From: Pseudomonadota bacterium
GTDB lineage: Bacteria > Pseudomonadota > Alphaproteobacteria > Acetobacterales > Acetobacteraceae
DNA: 13,369 nt
NCBI GenBank assembly: GCA_021779655.1
Contig: JAJYAF010000023.1
Span: forward strand, 1-13,369
Direction: 5' to 3'
Position numbers and translations under genes: made by a program. Positions 1 through 6,328 of this stretch are shown here, in pieces; position 1 is the first letter of the stretch, and every line of letters begins with the position of its first letter. The notes under the pieces are model-generated. The model ran no database searches, had not been told where the DNA came from, and worked only from the letters and a program-made list of their open reading frames with translations.

Positions 1-174
1 GACGCAACCTACGGTCCGCTTGCCACGCTGATCGGGCTGATGATGTGGTTCTACCTCACCGCCTATGCGGTTTTGCTCGGGGCGGAGCTCAACGTGGCGC
101 TGGATAACCGCTGGCCCCTGGCCGGCCGCGCGCGGGCCGAACATGGCGCCGATCCGCCCGAGGCCGCGCCATGA
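1..174 (+). CDS. YihY/BrkB-family inner-membrane protein (3' end only)
   Basis: Frame 1 is open from the window edge to a TGA at 172-174 and gives the last 57 residues of a protein that begins outside the window. A hydrophobic segment containing LIGLMMWFYLTAYAVLLGAE is followed by LNVALDN and a short hydrophilic Ala/Pro-rich tail. A final membrane helix ending in a conserved GAELN stretch is typical of the YihY/virulence-factor-BrkB family, whose members are multi-pass inner-membrane proteins of unclear function (the name 'ribonuclease BN' is a historical misassignment). The gene lies upstream of hfq on the same strand, about 300 bp away, so it is probably a separate unit. The family call rests on this C-terminal piece alone. 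Confidence 0.8.
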   Translation, partial: DATYGPLATLIGLMMWFYLTAYAVLLGAELNVALDNRWPLAGRARAEHGADPPEAAP

Positions 175-480
175 TCTTTCCCCGCCGTGAATCGCCCCGC
201 TGATTTTTCGCCCAAGGATTCGCCGCCCTTGAAATTCCCGCCGCCGATGACAAATTCGGGCAGGTGGCGGCCGCGGCTGGGAGATGTCGTCCTGCGTTGG
301 TTATCCCCGTTTACTTCCGCTCAAGATTCACCCCGCTTGCTTCCGATATTGCCGGAATGCGGATTTTTGCTATAGATTAGGATATCCGTGCCTTGCGCCA
401 CGCAAGGGCGGATCGATGCCAGGCTCTCTGAACGCAGCTTAAAAATCGCCGCGAGGCGAACAAAAACAAGGATCTATTCC
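175..480. other. 306-bp non-coding region upstream of hfq
   Basis: No convincing gene lies here. A 62-codon frame from a GTG at 187 to a TAG at 375 has no ribosome-binding site and no recognisable protein features, and it runs into the likely hfq promoter. The first 170 bases hold GC-rich sequence with no clear terminator for the upstream gene. A weak CAAGG/CCTTG stem around 214-232 is not followed by a T-run. The second half is less GC-rich and holds the candidate hfq promoter and its leader of about 100 nt. Confidence 0.6.
349..376 (+). promoter_or_regulatory. candidate sigma-70 promoter for hfq
   Basis: TTGCCG at 349-354 and TATAGA at 371-376 are separated by 16 bases. They match the -35 and -10 consensus at four and five of six positions as I count them. 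This is the best pair in the region, and it would give a leader of roughly 100 nt before the GTG start at 481. The call is by eye only. A long hfq leader would fit post-transcriptional control, but nothing specific is visible. Confidence 0.4.
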
Positions 481-816
481 GTGGCCAATGAAAAATCCCA
501 GAATGTACAGGATGTCTTTCTCAATCACGTTCGCAAAAGCAAAACGCCGGTAACCGTGTTCCTCGTGAACGGCGTGAAGCTGCAGGGCGTGATTACCTGG
601 TTCGATAATTTCTCCGTTCTGCTGCGGCGGGATGGCCATACCCAGCTGGTTTACAAACATGCCATCAGCACCGTGATGCCTGGCGCGCCGATCATGCTGT
701 TCGACGCGAGCAAGGCGGAAGCCTCCGGGCCGGCCGAGCATGGCGGAAACACCCTTAAACTCTCGCGCGGGGAAGCGCCGGATCATGGCGCTTCCCGCCA
801 GGACCTCCCCGACTGA
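481..816 (+). CDS. hfq: RNA chaperone Hfq
   Basis: Hfq is a hexameric Sm-like protein that binds small RNAs and A-rich tails and pairs regulatory RNAs with mRNAs. The Sm core is intact. It includes residues around 24-36 ([13 protein letters not shown]), [11 protein letters not shown] at 40-50 and the signature [11 protein letters not shown] at 58-68. I place the start at GTG 481 because AAGGA at 468-472 sits 8 bases upstream and the product [20 protein letters not shown] matches the family N-terminus. The frame is open further upstream to an ATG at 388, but those residues do not look like Hfq. The protein has 111 residues. The tail after about residue 76 is hydrophilic and probably disordered, longer than in many alphaproteobacterial Hfq proteins. 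The stop codon overlaps the likely start of hflX, so the two are probably translationally coupled. Confidence 0.97.
   Translation: MANEKSQNVQDVFLNHVRKSKTPVTVFLVNGVKLQGVITWFDNFSVLLRRDGHTQLVYKHAISTVMPGAPIMLFDASKAEASGPAEHGGNTLKLSRGEAPDHGASRQDLPD
800..815 (+). promoter_or_regulatory. ribosome-binding site and CTG start of hflX
   Basis: AGGA at 800-803 lies 9 bases before CTG 813-815, and that CTG overlaps the hfq TGA at 814-816 (CTGA), much like the common ATGA overlap. The hflX frame is open back to a TAA at 756-758. It contains no ATG, GTG or TTG until ATG 1017, which would remove conserved N-terminal sequence. CTG 813, or less likely CTG 822, is therefore the best start. Initiation at CTG is rare but known in bacteria. 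Confidence 0.6.
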
Positions 817-2216
817 CCGCGCTGCACGAAACCGCGCCACCGCCCAACCGGGCGGCGATCCTCCTGCCATGGGACAAAGCCTGGGAGAAGTCCGGCGAAC
901 GGCCCGGGTCGGGGCCTGGCGCAAAACCCGGGTCAAAACAAACTGGCACGAAACCTGGGGAAAAACCCGCGCATAACGGTGCGCGCGGCGCGCGCGCGCG
1001 TACCGCCGAAGCGCGCATGGCGGAAGCCATCGGGCTTGCCGCATCCATCGGCCTCGTCGTCGTGTTCGAGGCCATCGTGCCGCTGCGGGTGCGGACACCC
1101 GCAACGCTGCTCGGCAAGGGCCGCACGGCGCAGCTCGCCGAGAGTCTCGCCCGCCATGAGGTCTCCGTCGTCGTGGTGGACGCGGCGCTCACCCCGGTGC
1201 AGCAGCGCAATCTGGAGAATGCCTGGCAATGCAAGGTCATCGACCGCACGGGGCTGATCCTCGATATCTTCGGCGAGCGCGCCCACACGCGGGAAGGCGC
1301 GCTGCAGGTGGAACTGGCGCATCTGGAATACCAGCGTTCGCGGCTGGTGCGTTCCTGGACGCATCTGGAGCGCCAGCGCGGCGGCTTCGGCTTCCTGGGT
1401 GGCCCCGGTGAAACCCAGATCGAAGCCGACCGGCGGCTGATCGGCGAGCGTATCGCCAGGCTGAAGCAGGAACTGGAGGCGGTGCGGCGCACGCGCGGCC
1501 TGCACCGCACCAGCCGCAAGCGCATCCCGGCGCCGGTGGTGGCGCTGGTCGGCTATACCAACGCCGGCAAATCCACCCTGTTCAACGCCCTCACCGGCGC
1601 CGGCGTCATGGCGGAGAACCAGCTTTTCGCGACGCTCGATCCCACCATGCGCGGTCTCGTGCTGCCATCGGGCCGCAACGTCATTCTCTCCGACACCGTG
1701 GGCTTCATCAGCGATCTGCCCACGGAACTCATCGCCGCCTTCCGCGCCACGCTGGAAGAGGTCGCGGATGCGGATCTCATCCTGCATGTCCGCGACATCG
1801 CCCATCCCGACACCGCCGCCCAGCGCGAGGATGTCATCGCCGTACTGGACAACATGGTGAAGGACGGCACGCTCGATTTCGACTGGCGATCCCGCAGCAT
1901 CGAGGTGCTGAACAAAGCCGATCTGCTGGGCGGCACCGGCCATGTTCCGCACGCCACGGCGAACGGGGACGCGGAAGGCGGCATCGGCATCTCCGCCCTA
2001 ACCGGCGAGGGCCTGCCCGCATTGCTGAGCGCGATCGAGCGCCAGCTGGGAAGCCGGCTCGTCTGCGTCCATTACGATGTCGCCGCCCAGGATGGCGCGC
2101 GGCTTGCGTGGCTCTACCGCCATGGCGAGGTGGTGAGCCGGCATGACGAAGACAGCGTGGTGCGTGTCGAGGTCCGGCTTTCGGAAGCCGATCGCGCGCG
2201 GTTCGAGCGGACATGA
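813..2216 (+). CDS. hflX: GTPase HflX
   Basis: HflX is a ribosome-associated GTPase that binds the 50S subunit and splits or rescues stalled ribosomes, notably under heat stress. From CTG 813 the product has 467 residues. The N-terminal domain has [13 protein letters not shown] at about 12-24 and the LLGKG element near residue 100. The family stretch [19 protein letters not shown] follows before the GTPase domain. The P-loop GYTNAGKS is at 247-254, DTVGF begins at 294 and NKAD at 367. The first in-frame ATG, at 1017 (residue 69), would delete the NRAAILLPW segment normally present in the family, so I reject it as the start. Residues about 27-63 form an extra low-complexity Gly/Pro/Lys/Arg-rich linker. 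The gene follows hfq directly, a common alphaproteobacterial arrangement, and overlaps the next gene by ATGA. Confidence 0.96.
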   Translation: MTALHETAPPPNRAAILLPWDKAWEKSGERPGSGPGAKPGSKQTGTKPGEKPAHNGARGARARTAEARMAEAIGLAASIGLVVVFEAIVPLRVRTPATLLGKGRTAQLAESLARHEVSVVVVDAALTPVQQRNLENAWQCKVIDRTGLILDIFGERAHTREGALQVELAHLEYQRSRLVRSWTHLERQRGGFGFLGGPGETQIEADRRLIGERIARLKQELEAVRRTRGLHRTSRKRIPAPVVALVGYTNAGKSTLFNALTGAGVMAENQLFATLDPTMRGLVLPSGRNVILSDTVGFISDLPTELIAAFRATLEEVADADLILHVRDIAHPDTAAQREDVIAVLDNMVKDGTLDFDWRSRSIEVLNKADLLGGTGHVPHATANGDAEGGIGISALTGEGLPALLSAIERQLGSRLVCVHYDVAAQDGARLAWLYRHGEVVSRHDEDSVVRVEVRLSEADRARFERT

Positions 2217-3040
2217 TCCTCTCGGCGGCGCAGACCGATGGCGTGATCGCCTTGCTGCGGCAGGTGGCGGCGGCCGAGATCATGCCGCGCTTCAAGCGTC
2301 TCGGGGCACGGGATGTCCGCGCCAAGTCCGGCCCGCTGGATCCGGTGACCGTCGCCGATGAAGCCGCCGAACGGGCGCTCGGCGCGGCGCTTGCGGAAAT
2401 GTTTCCCGGCACGGACATCCTGGGCGAGGAATCCGCCGCCGCCGATCCCACCCTGCTGCGCCGGTTGAGCGCGCCGGGGCCAGTCTGGGTGATCGATCCG
2501 ATCGACGGCACGAGCAACTTCGCCGCCGAGCTGCCGCTGTTCGGCACCATGCTGGCGCTGGTGGAGGATAATGAAATCCTTGCCGGCTTCATCCACGATC
2601 CGGTCGGCGGCGACACCGCGACGGCGATTCGCGGCGGCGGGGCCTGGATGCAGTCGGCGGACGGCGCGCGGCGGCGCCTGCGCGCGGCCCCGGCCGTGCC
2701 GGTCGGCGAGATGACCGGCGCGCTCTCCTGGCGCTTTCTCAAGGAGCCGCTCAGGAGCCGGGTGGTCTCCCGCATGTCCCGGCTTGGCGCCAGCTTCGAT
2801 CTGCGCTGTGCCGCGCATCAATACCGCATGCTGGCCGCCGGCCATTGCCATATGCTGATGTTCCGCAAAACGCTGCCCTGGGACCATTGCGCCGGCGTCT
2901 TGCTGGCCACCGAGGCCGGCGCCCATGCCGCCCGGTTCGACGGCACGCCCTATTCCCCCGCGGAAACCGGGGGCGGGCTGCTGGTCGCGCCCGACGCCGC
3001 GAGCTGGCGCCAGCTCCAGGCGCTTCTGCTGGCGGAATAG
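2213..3040 (+). CDS. inositol monophosphatase family protein
   Basis: This is a Mg2+-dependent, lithium-sensitive-type phosphatase of the FIG/IMPase superfamily, 275 residues and full length. The metal-binding motifs are complete: GEES at 71-74, DPIDGTSNF at 95-103 and WDHCAGVLLATEAG at 223-236. Substrates in the family include inositol phosphates, histidinol phosphate and 3'-phosphoadenosine 5'-phosphate, and the sequence alone does not tell which applies here. The central region is rather short and divergent from the SuhB type, so I do not assign a symbol. The ATG at 2213 overlaps the hflX stop (ATGA), so translation is probably coupled and the gene belongs to the hfq-hflX operon. It converges on the carbonic anhydrase gene, with only 23 bp between stops. 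Confidence 0.92.
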   Translation: MILSAAQTDGVIALLRQVAAAEIMPRFKRLGARDVRAKSGPLDPVTVADEAAERALGAALAEMFPGTDILGEESAAADPTLLRRLSAPGPVWVIDPIDGTSNFAAELPLFGTMLALVEDNEILAGFIHDPVGGDTATAIRGGGAWMQSADGARRRLRAAPAVPVGEMTGALSWRFLKEPLRSRVVSRMSRLGASFDLRCAAHQYRMLAAGHCHMLMFRKTLPWDHCAGVLLATEAGAHAARFDGTPYSPAETGGGLLVAPDAASWRQLQALLLAE

Positions 3041-3063
3041 CCGAACCCAACCCAAACCGCCGT

Positions 3064-3663
3064 TCAGGCCGTAACCGTTTCCAGCGCCGCTGTCTGGACA
3101 TTGAAATGCAGCCCGCCAAGGATCAGCGCGCCCGCCCGCACGCGGGATTCGATCCAGGGAAAACTTGTCAGGTTGGCGAGCGACACGCGGATCGATTCGC
3201 GTTCGCATCGTGCGCAGCGCGCCTCGAAATCCGCCGGCGCGTCCGGCGCCTCGCACACCCGCGCCCGCGCGGCATTGGCGATCTTCATCCAGGAGGAGAT
3301 GAAATCGCCGCCACGATCGTCCGGCTCGCGCATCAGCGCCCGGATGCCGCCGCACTGGCTGTGCCCCAATACTATGATCCGCTGCACGCCCAGCACTGTA
3401 ACCGCGAATTCCAGCGCGGCGGAGGTGCCGTGATTGCCGGTATCCGGCGCGTAAGGCGGCACCAGGTTGCTCACGTTGCGGACGACGAAAATATCTCCGG
3501 GCGCGGCATCGAAAATCAGCTCCGGCGCCACCCGGGAATCGGAGCAGGCGATTACCATGGTGGAAGGCGACTGCCCGTCGCGCGCCAACGCCGCGTAACG
3601 CTCCCGATGCTCCCGCCAATAGCCTTGCAGGAACCGCGAATACCCCTCCTGAAGCGTGATCAT
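3064..3663 (-). CDS. beta-class carbonic anhydrase
   Basis: This zinc enzyme interconverts CO2 and bicarbonate in the cytoplasm, supplying bicarbonate for carboxylation reactions. The 199-residue protein keeps all key positions: the first zinc ligand C40 in CSDSR, with the D42-R44 dyad, then H101 and C104 in GHSQCGG. The length is normal for the bacterial beta class. The usual C-terminal LHGWYYDI-type element reads LHFNVQTAALE here, a divergent but recognisable form. No strong ribosome-binding site precedes the ATG at 3663. The start is supported by the family-like beginning LQEGYSRFLQGYW. It lies 42 bp downstream of mazG on the same strand and may be cotranscribed with it. Confidence 0.95.
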   Translation of the reverse strand: MITLQEGYSRFLQGYWREHRERYAALARDGQSPSTMVIACSDSRVAPELIFDAAPGDIFVVRNVSNLVPPYAPDTGNHGTSAALEFAVTVLGVQRIIVLGHSQCGGIRALMREPDDRGGDFISSWMKIANAARARVCEAPDAPADFEARCARCERESIRVSLANLTSFPWIESRVRAGALILGGLHFNVQTAALETVTA

Positions 3664-3705
3664 GAGCGGTGGATAGCGTGATTTTCCGGTATCACAAAGC
3701 CGGTA

Positions 3706-4521
3706 TTACAAGCCGGCGTTTTTGGCTTCGTTCCAGAGCGCGTCCATCTCCGCCAGGGTGGATTCCGCCGGAACCCTGCCTTGTTCCGCCAGCCCCGCCT
3801 CGATGAAGCGGAAGCGGCGGCGGAATTTCCCGTTGGCGCCGGCAAGGCAGGCTTCCGCGTCAAGACCGAGCTTGCGGGCGAGGTTGACCAGCACGAAGAG
3901 CATGTCGCCCAGCTCGTCGGCCAGCTTCTCGGGTGCGCCGCCAGGAAATCCTGATGGCTGTTCCGGCGAAAGTTCCGCGCGCAATTCCGCCGTCTCCTCC
4001 GCCAGCTTGTCGAGCACGGCGGCGGCATCCGGCCAGTCGAAGCCGACACGCGCGGCCCTTCCCGTCAGCTTGGCCGCCACCGCCATGGCCGGCAGGGTCG
4101 TGGCGATGCCATCGAGCGTGCCGGCCATCGCCCGGCTTTGCCGCTCCGCCGCCTTTTGCGCCTCCCATTCCCGGACCTGCGCCGCCGTATCCCGGGCCTC
4201 GGCACCGTGGAAAATATGCGGATGCCTGGCGATCATCTTGTCCGCTGCCGTCCGCGCGACCGCGCCGAAATCGAACCACGCCCGCTCTTCGGCGAGCCGG
4301 GCGTGATAGACCACCTGGAACAGCAGATCCCCCAGTTCATCCTTGAGCTGCGCCGGCTCGCCGCTCTCCACGGCCGCCTGCACCTCATAGGCTTCCTCCA
4401 CCGTGTACGGGGCGATGGTCGCGAAATCCTGCTCCCGGTCCCAGGAGCAACCGGTCTCCGGGTGGCGCAGCGCGGCCATCACGGCGAGCAGCCGTGATAT
4501 TGCGTCAGGCGGTCCGCTCAT
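3706..4521 (-). CDS. mazG: nucleoside triphosphate pyrophosphohydrolase MazG
   Basis: MazG hydrolyses (d)NTPs to the monophosphate and pyrophosphate. It cleans damaged nucleotides from the pool and in some bacteria tempers the stringent response. The protein has 271 residues and two tandem MazG domains, each with its metal-binding helix pair. In the first these are EEAYE (42-46) and DELGD (61-65); in the second, EETAE (175-179) and DELGD (202-206). The N-terminal CSWDREQDF is the usual opening motif. AGGAA at 4525-4529 supports the ATG at 4521. The gene is divergent from the glutathione peroxidase gene, with only 35 bp between start codons. mazG near hfq-hflX is a recurring alphaproteobacterial neighbourhood, although here it is on the opposite strand. 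Confidence 0.96.
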   Translation of the reverse strand: MSGPPDAISRLLAVMAALRHPETGCSWDREQDFATIAPYTVEEAYEVQAAVESGEPAQLKDELGDLLFQVVYHARLAEERAWFDFGAVARTAADKMIARHPHIFHGAEARDTAAQVREWEAQKAAERQSRAMAGTLDGIATTLPAMAVAAKLTGRAARVGFDWPDAAAVLDKLAEETAELRAELSPEQPSGFPGGAPEKLADELGDMLFVLVNLARKLGLDAEACLAGANGKFRRRFRFIEAGLAEQGRVPAESTLAEMDALWNEAKNAGL

Positions 4522-4556
4522 GCATTCCTGCGGCGGGTTTCATCCAGGGAATTCCC

Positions 4557-5039
4557 ATGCCCAATGCGTATGACTTCACCTTTCGAACCCTGCAAGGCCA
4601 GGACTTCGCGCTGCGGGATTTCGCGGGCCGTCCGCTGGTCGTCGTCAACACCGCGTCGAAATGCGGTTTCACGCCGCAATACGCGGGGCTGGAGGCGCTG
4701 TGGCGCGCGAACCGCGATGCGGGGCTCATGGTCATCGGCGTTCCCTGCAACGATTTCGGCGGGCAGGAGCCGGGCAGTCACGCGGAAATAGCCGGCTTCT
4801 GCGCGCGGAATTACGGCGTGGATTTCCCGATGATGGGCAAGGTCCACGTGAAAGGCCATCAAGCCCACCCGTTTTTCGTCTGGGCCGCCGCCCAGGGCGG
4901 CTTCCTTGCCCGGCCGCGCTGGAATTTTTTCAAATACCTCATCGGCGGGGACGGCGAACTCGCCGGCTGGTTTTCCAGTCTGACCCGCCCGGATTCACCA
5001 AAGTTCACATCCGCCGTCACGAAAATGCTGGCACCGTAA
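4557..5039 (+). CDS. glutathione peroxidase (cysteine type)
   Basis: This thiol peroxidase of the GPx family reduces hydrogen and organic peroxides using glutathione or, in many bacterial members, thioredoxin. The 160-residue protein has the peroxidatic Cys36 in NTASKCGFTPQY, Gln70 in GGQEPG, and Trp122-Asn123 in WNFFKYLI, so the catalytic tetrad is complete. Cys82 (FCARNYG) could be a resolving cysteine. The usual PCNQFGGQEPG element reads PCNDFGGQEPG here. I start at ATG 4557 because AGGGA at 4546-4550 is 6 bases upstream and the product begins at the family N-terminus. An in-frame ATG at 4494 would add 21 unrelated residues inside mazG. No targeting signal is seen, so it is probably cytoplasmic. 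Confidence 0.95.
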   Translation: MPNAYDFTFRTLQGQDFALRDFAGRPLVVVNTASKCGFTPQYAGLEALWRANRDAGLMVIGVPCNDFGGQEPGSHAEIAGFCARNYGVDFPMMGKVHVKGHQAHPFFVWAAAQGGFLARPRWNFFKYLIGGDGELAGWFSSLTRPDSPKFTSAVTKMLAP

Positions 5040-5083
5040 ACCGCCCGCCAAGCGTATCGAACCGGGTCGTATAGCCCAGAATT

Positions 5084-5533
5084 CTATTCGGGACCGTAAT
5101 CCTGCGGATGATAGCCAAGCTCCGAGATGCCTTCCTCCAGAAAATCGCCGAGTTGCGGTTCGCCGAGGAGATAATCCGCCACCGGCTCCGTCCCGCGCTC
5201 CGCCGCCGCCGCGCGTGCTTCGTCCCACTCGGCGCGGCTGTAGTCGCCACGTCCCACCCAGTATAGCGCCACCAGGTCGATCGCGGCATCCTCGGAAAGG
5301 CCTTCTATCGCATCGCGCAGTTCCGCCTGCGTTTGATCGGAGGGATAATCCTCCAGCACTTCGCGTTCGTCGTCATCGATCTCGTTCGAGCCTGGGTCCG
5401 GCTCCACCGGCGCGGTCTTGGCGTCGAAGGCCCTCGCCTTCAGAATGATGAACTCGACCATCGCCGGATCGATATCCAGAGGAATTTCGGTATCGTCCTC
5501 GACATCGATGACGCGGGTTTTCTTCTTCGCCAT
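5084..5533 (-). CDS. DUF3775-like protein of unknown function
   Basis: This is a 149-residue, strongly acidic protein. After a basic start (MAKKKTR) come an Asp/Glu-rich segment (residues 13-66) and a conserved-looking C-terminal half with IDLVALYWVGRGDY (85-98) and YLLGEPQLGDFLEEGI (121-136). These phrases resemble what I recall of DUF3775, a family found mainly in alphaproteobacteria and without assigned function. No catalytic motif, signal peptide or membrane segment is visible. I choose ATG 5533 because an AGAGGTG ribosome-binding site (revealed as cacctct at 5540-5546) lies 6 bases upstream. The frame continues open to 5611 but lacks such support. A candidate promoter sits directly upstream. 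It converges on the glutathione peroxidase gene, with 44 bp between stops. Confidence 0.8.
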   Translation of the reverse strand: MAKKKTRVIDVEDDTEIPLDIDPAMVEFIILKARAFDAKTAPVEPDPGSNEIDDDEREVLEDYPSDQTQAELRDAIEGLSEDAAIDLVALYWVGRGDYSRAEWDEARAAAAERGTEPVADYLLGEPQLGDFLEEGISELGYHPQDYGPE

Positions 5534-5575
5534 GGCATTCACCTCTCGCGCGGCCGGAAGCGGCCGGATGAGGAA

Positions 5576-5603
5576 ATTATCAGCAAGCCGGGAAATTTGC
5601 CAA
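5576..5603 (-). promoter_or_regulatory. candidate sigma-70 promoter for the DUF3775-like gene
   Basis: On the minus strand, TTGGCA (plus 5598-5603) and GATAAT (plus 5576-5581) are 16 bases apart. Each differs from the consensus hexamer at one position. The pair would start transcription about 35-40 bases before the ATG at 5533. It suggests that this gene can be expressed apart from the methyltransferase gene upstream. The call is by eye. Confidence 0.5.
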
Positions 5604-5632
5604 AGGGTCAATCGCTTTGGACGCCTGTAATT

Positions 5633-6283
5633 TTACGAGCCGCCCGGCTGCGGCAGCTCCACCAGTTGGAACATGCCAAACGGCCCGAGCCGCTTGCGCC
5701 GGGCGAGCGCGAGATCGGCTTCGTCGAAAAGGTCCTCCAACCGGAAATCGCCTCGCCAGCCGAGTTTTTCCGTAATGCGGTCGAGCCTCCGCCGCCGCGC
5801 GGTTTGGCGCGTTCCAGCAAAATGGTTAACGAAAATCAATGTCCCGCCGGGCTTCGCCACGCGCCGCATTTCCTTGAGCAAGGCGCGAGGCTCCGGCACC
5901 ACGGAGGCAACGAACATGGCCACGACGATATCGAACCGCGCATCGCGGAAGGCCATGTTCTGGGCATCCATCCGCAGCAGCGCTTCCACCCGCTCAAGAC
6001 CCCGCCTCACGACGCGCCGCCGGGCTTTCTTCAGCATGTCCGCCGACAGGTCGATCCCGATAACGCGCTTGTCCTCACGGTATTGCGACAAGGCAAGCCC
6101 GGTACCCACCCCGACCTCGAGAACATCCCCTCCGGGCAGCGCGTTCAGCGCGCGGACACCGGCGGCCCGCACGGACCCGAGTAGCGGGCCGAAAATGAAG
6201 TCGTAATACCGCGCGAGCCCGGCATAAGCGCGTTGCATGTCCGAGGCCGGCACATCGCGGTAGCGCGACGCAACCGTCCGCAT
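5633..6283 (-). CDS. class I SAM-dependent methyltransferase, PmtA-like (phosphatidylethanolamine N-methyltransferase type)
   Basis: The 216-residue protein has the Rossmann methyltransferase fold. Motif I is VLEVGVGTGLAL (54-65), the acidic SAM-ribose position is D78 in GIDLSADML, the motif around MDAQNM is at 105-110, and FDIVVAMFVASVVPEP begins at 117. VNHF at 152-155 and the N-terminal YDFIFGPLL are typical of the Rhodobacter-type PmtA group, which methylates phosphatidylethanolamine towards phosphatidylcholine. Related methyltransferases with other substrates share these motifs, so the substrate is an inference. The start is supported by a strong GGAGGTG site just upstream (plus 6285-6295). 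The gene follows the short-chain dehydrogenase by 45 bp on the same strand and may be cotranscribed with it. Confidence 0.85.
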   Translation of the reverse strand: MRTVASRYRDVPASDMQRAYAGLARYYDFIFGPLLGSVRAAGVRALNALPGGDVLEVGVGTGLALSQYREDKRVIGIDLSADMLKKARRRVVRRGLERVEALLRMDAQNMAFRDARFDIVVAMFVASVVPEPRALLKEMRRVAKPGGTLIFVNHFAGTRQTARRRRLDRITEKLGWRGDFRLEDLFDEADLALARRKRLGPFGMFQLVELPQPGGS

Positions 6284-6328
6284 TCCCCTTCACCTCCCTC
6301 GATGTGCCGGCCGCGCGGGAACAGCCAT

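Noticed and set aside
187..375. 62-codon frame from a GTG upstream of hfq
   Set aside because: It has no ribosome-binding site and no family resemblance, and it ends inside the likely hfq promoter.
933..1952. Long minus-strand frame under hflX
   Set aside because: The plus-strand translation is a clear HflX with all GTPase motifs. The minus frame has no recognisable protein features.
2114..3619. A 501-codon minus-strand frame across the phosphatase and carbonic anhydrase genes
   Set aside because: It runs antisense to the inositol-monophosphatase-family gene and in the wrong frame over the carbonic anhydrase. Its composition is Arg/Gly/Ala-rich, typical of GC-rich shadow frames.
4494..4556. 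Longer N-terminus for the glutathione peroxidase from ATG 4494
   Set aside because: The 21 extra residues lie partly within mazG, are not family-like and lack a good ribosome-binding site. ATG 4557 has AGGGA at ideal spacing.
5075..5092. Hairpin CCCAGAAT/ATTCGGG between the peroxidase and DUF3775-like genes as a terminator
   Set aside because: It needs a bulged base and a three-base loop, has no T-run on either side and includes the end of the DUF3775-like coding sequence. Too weak to call.
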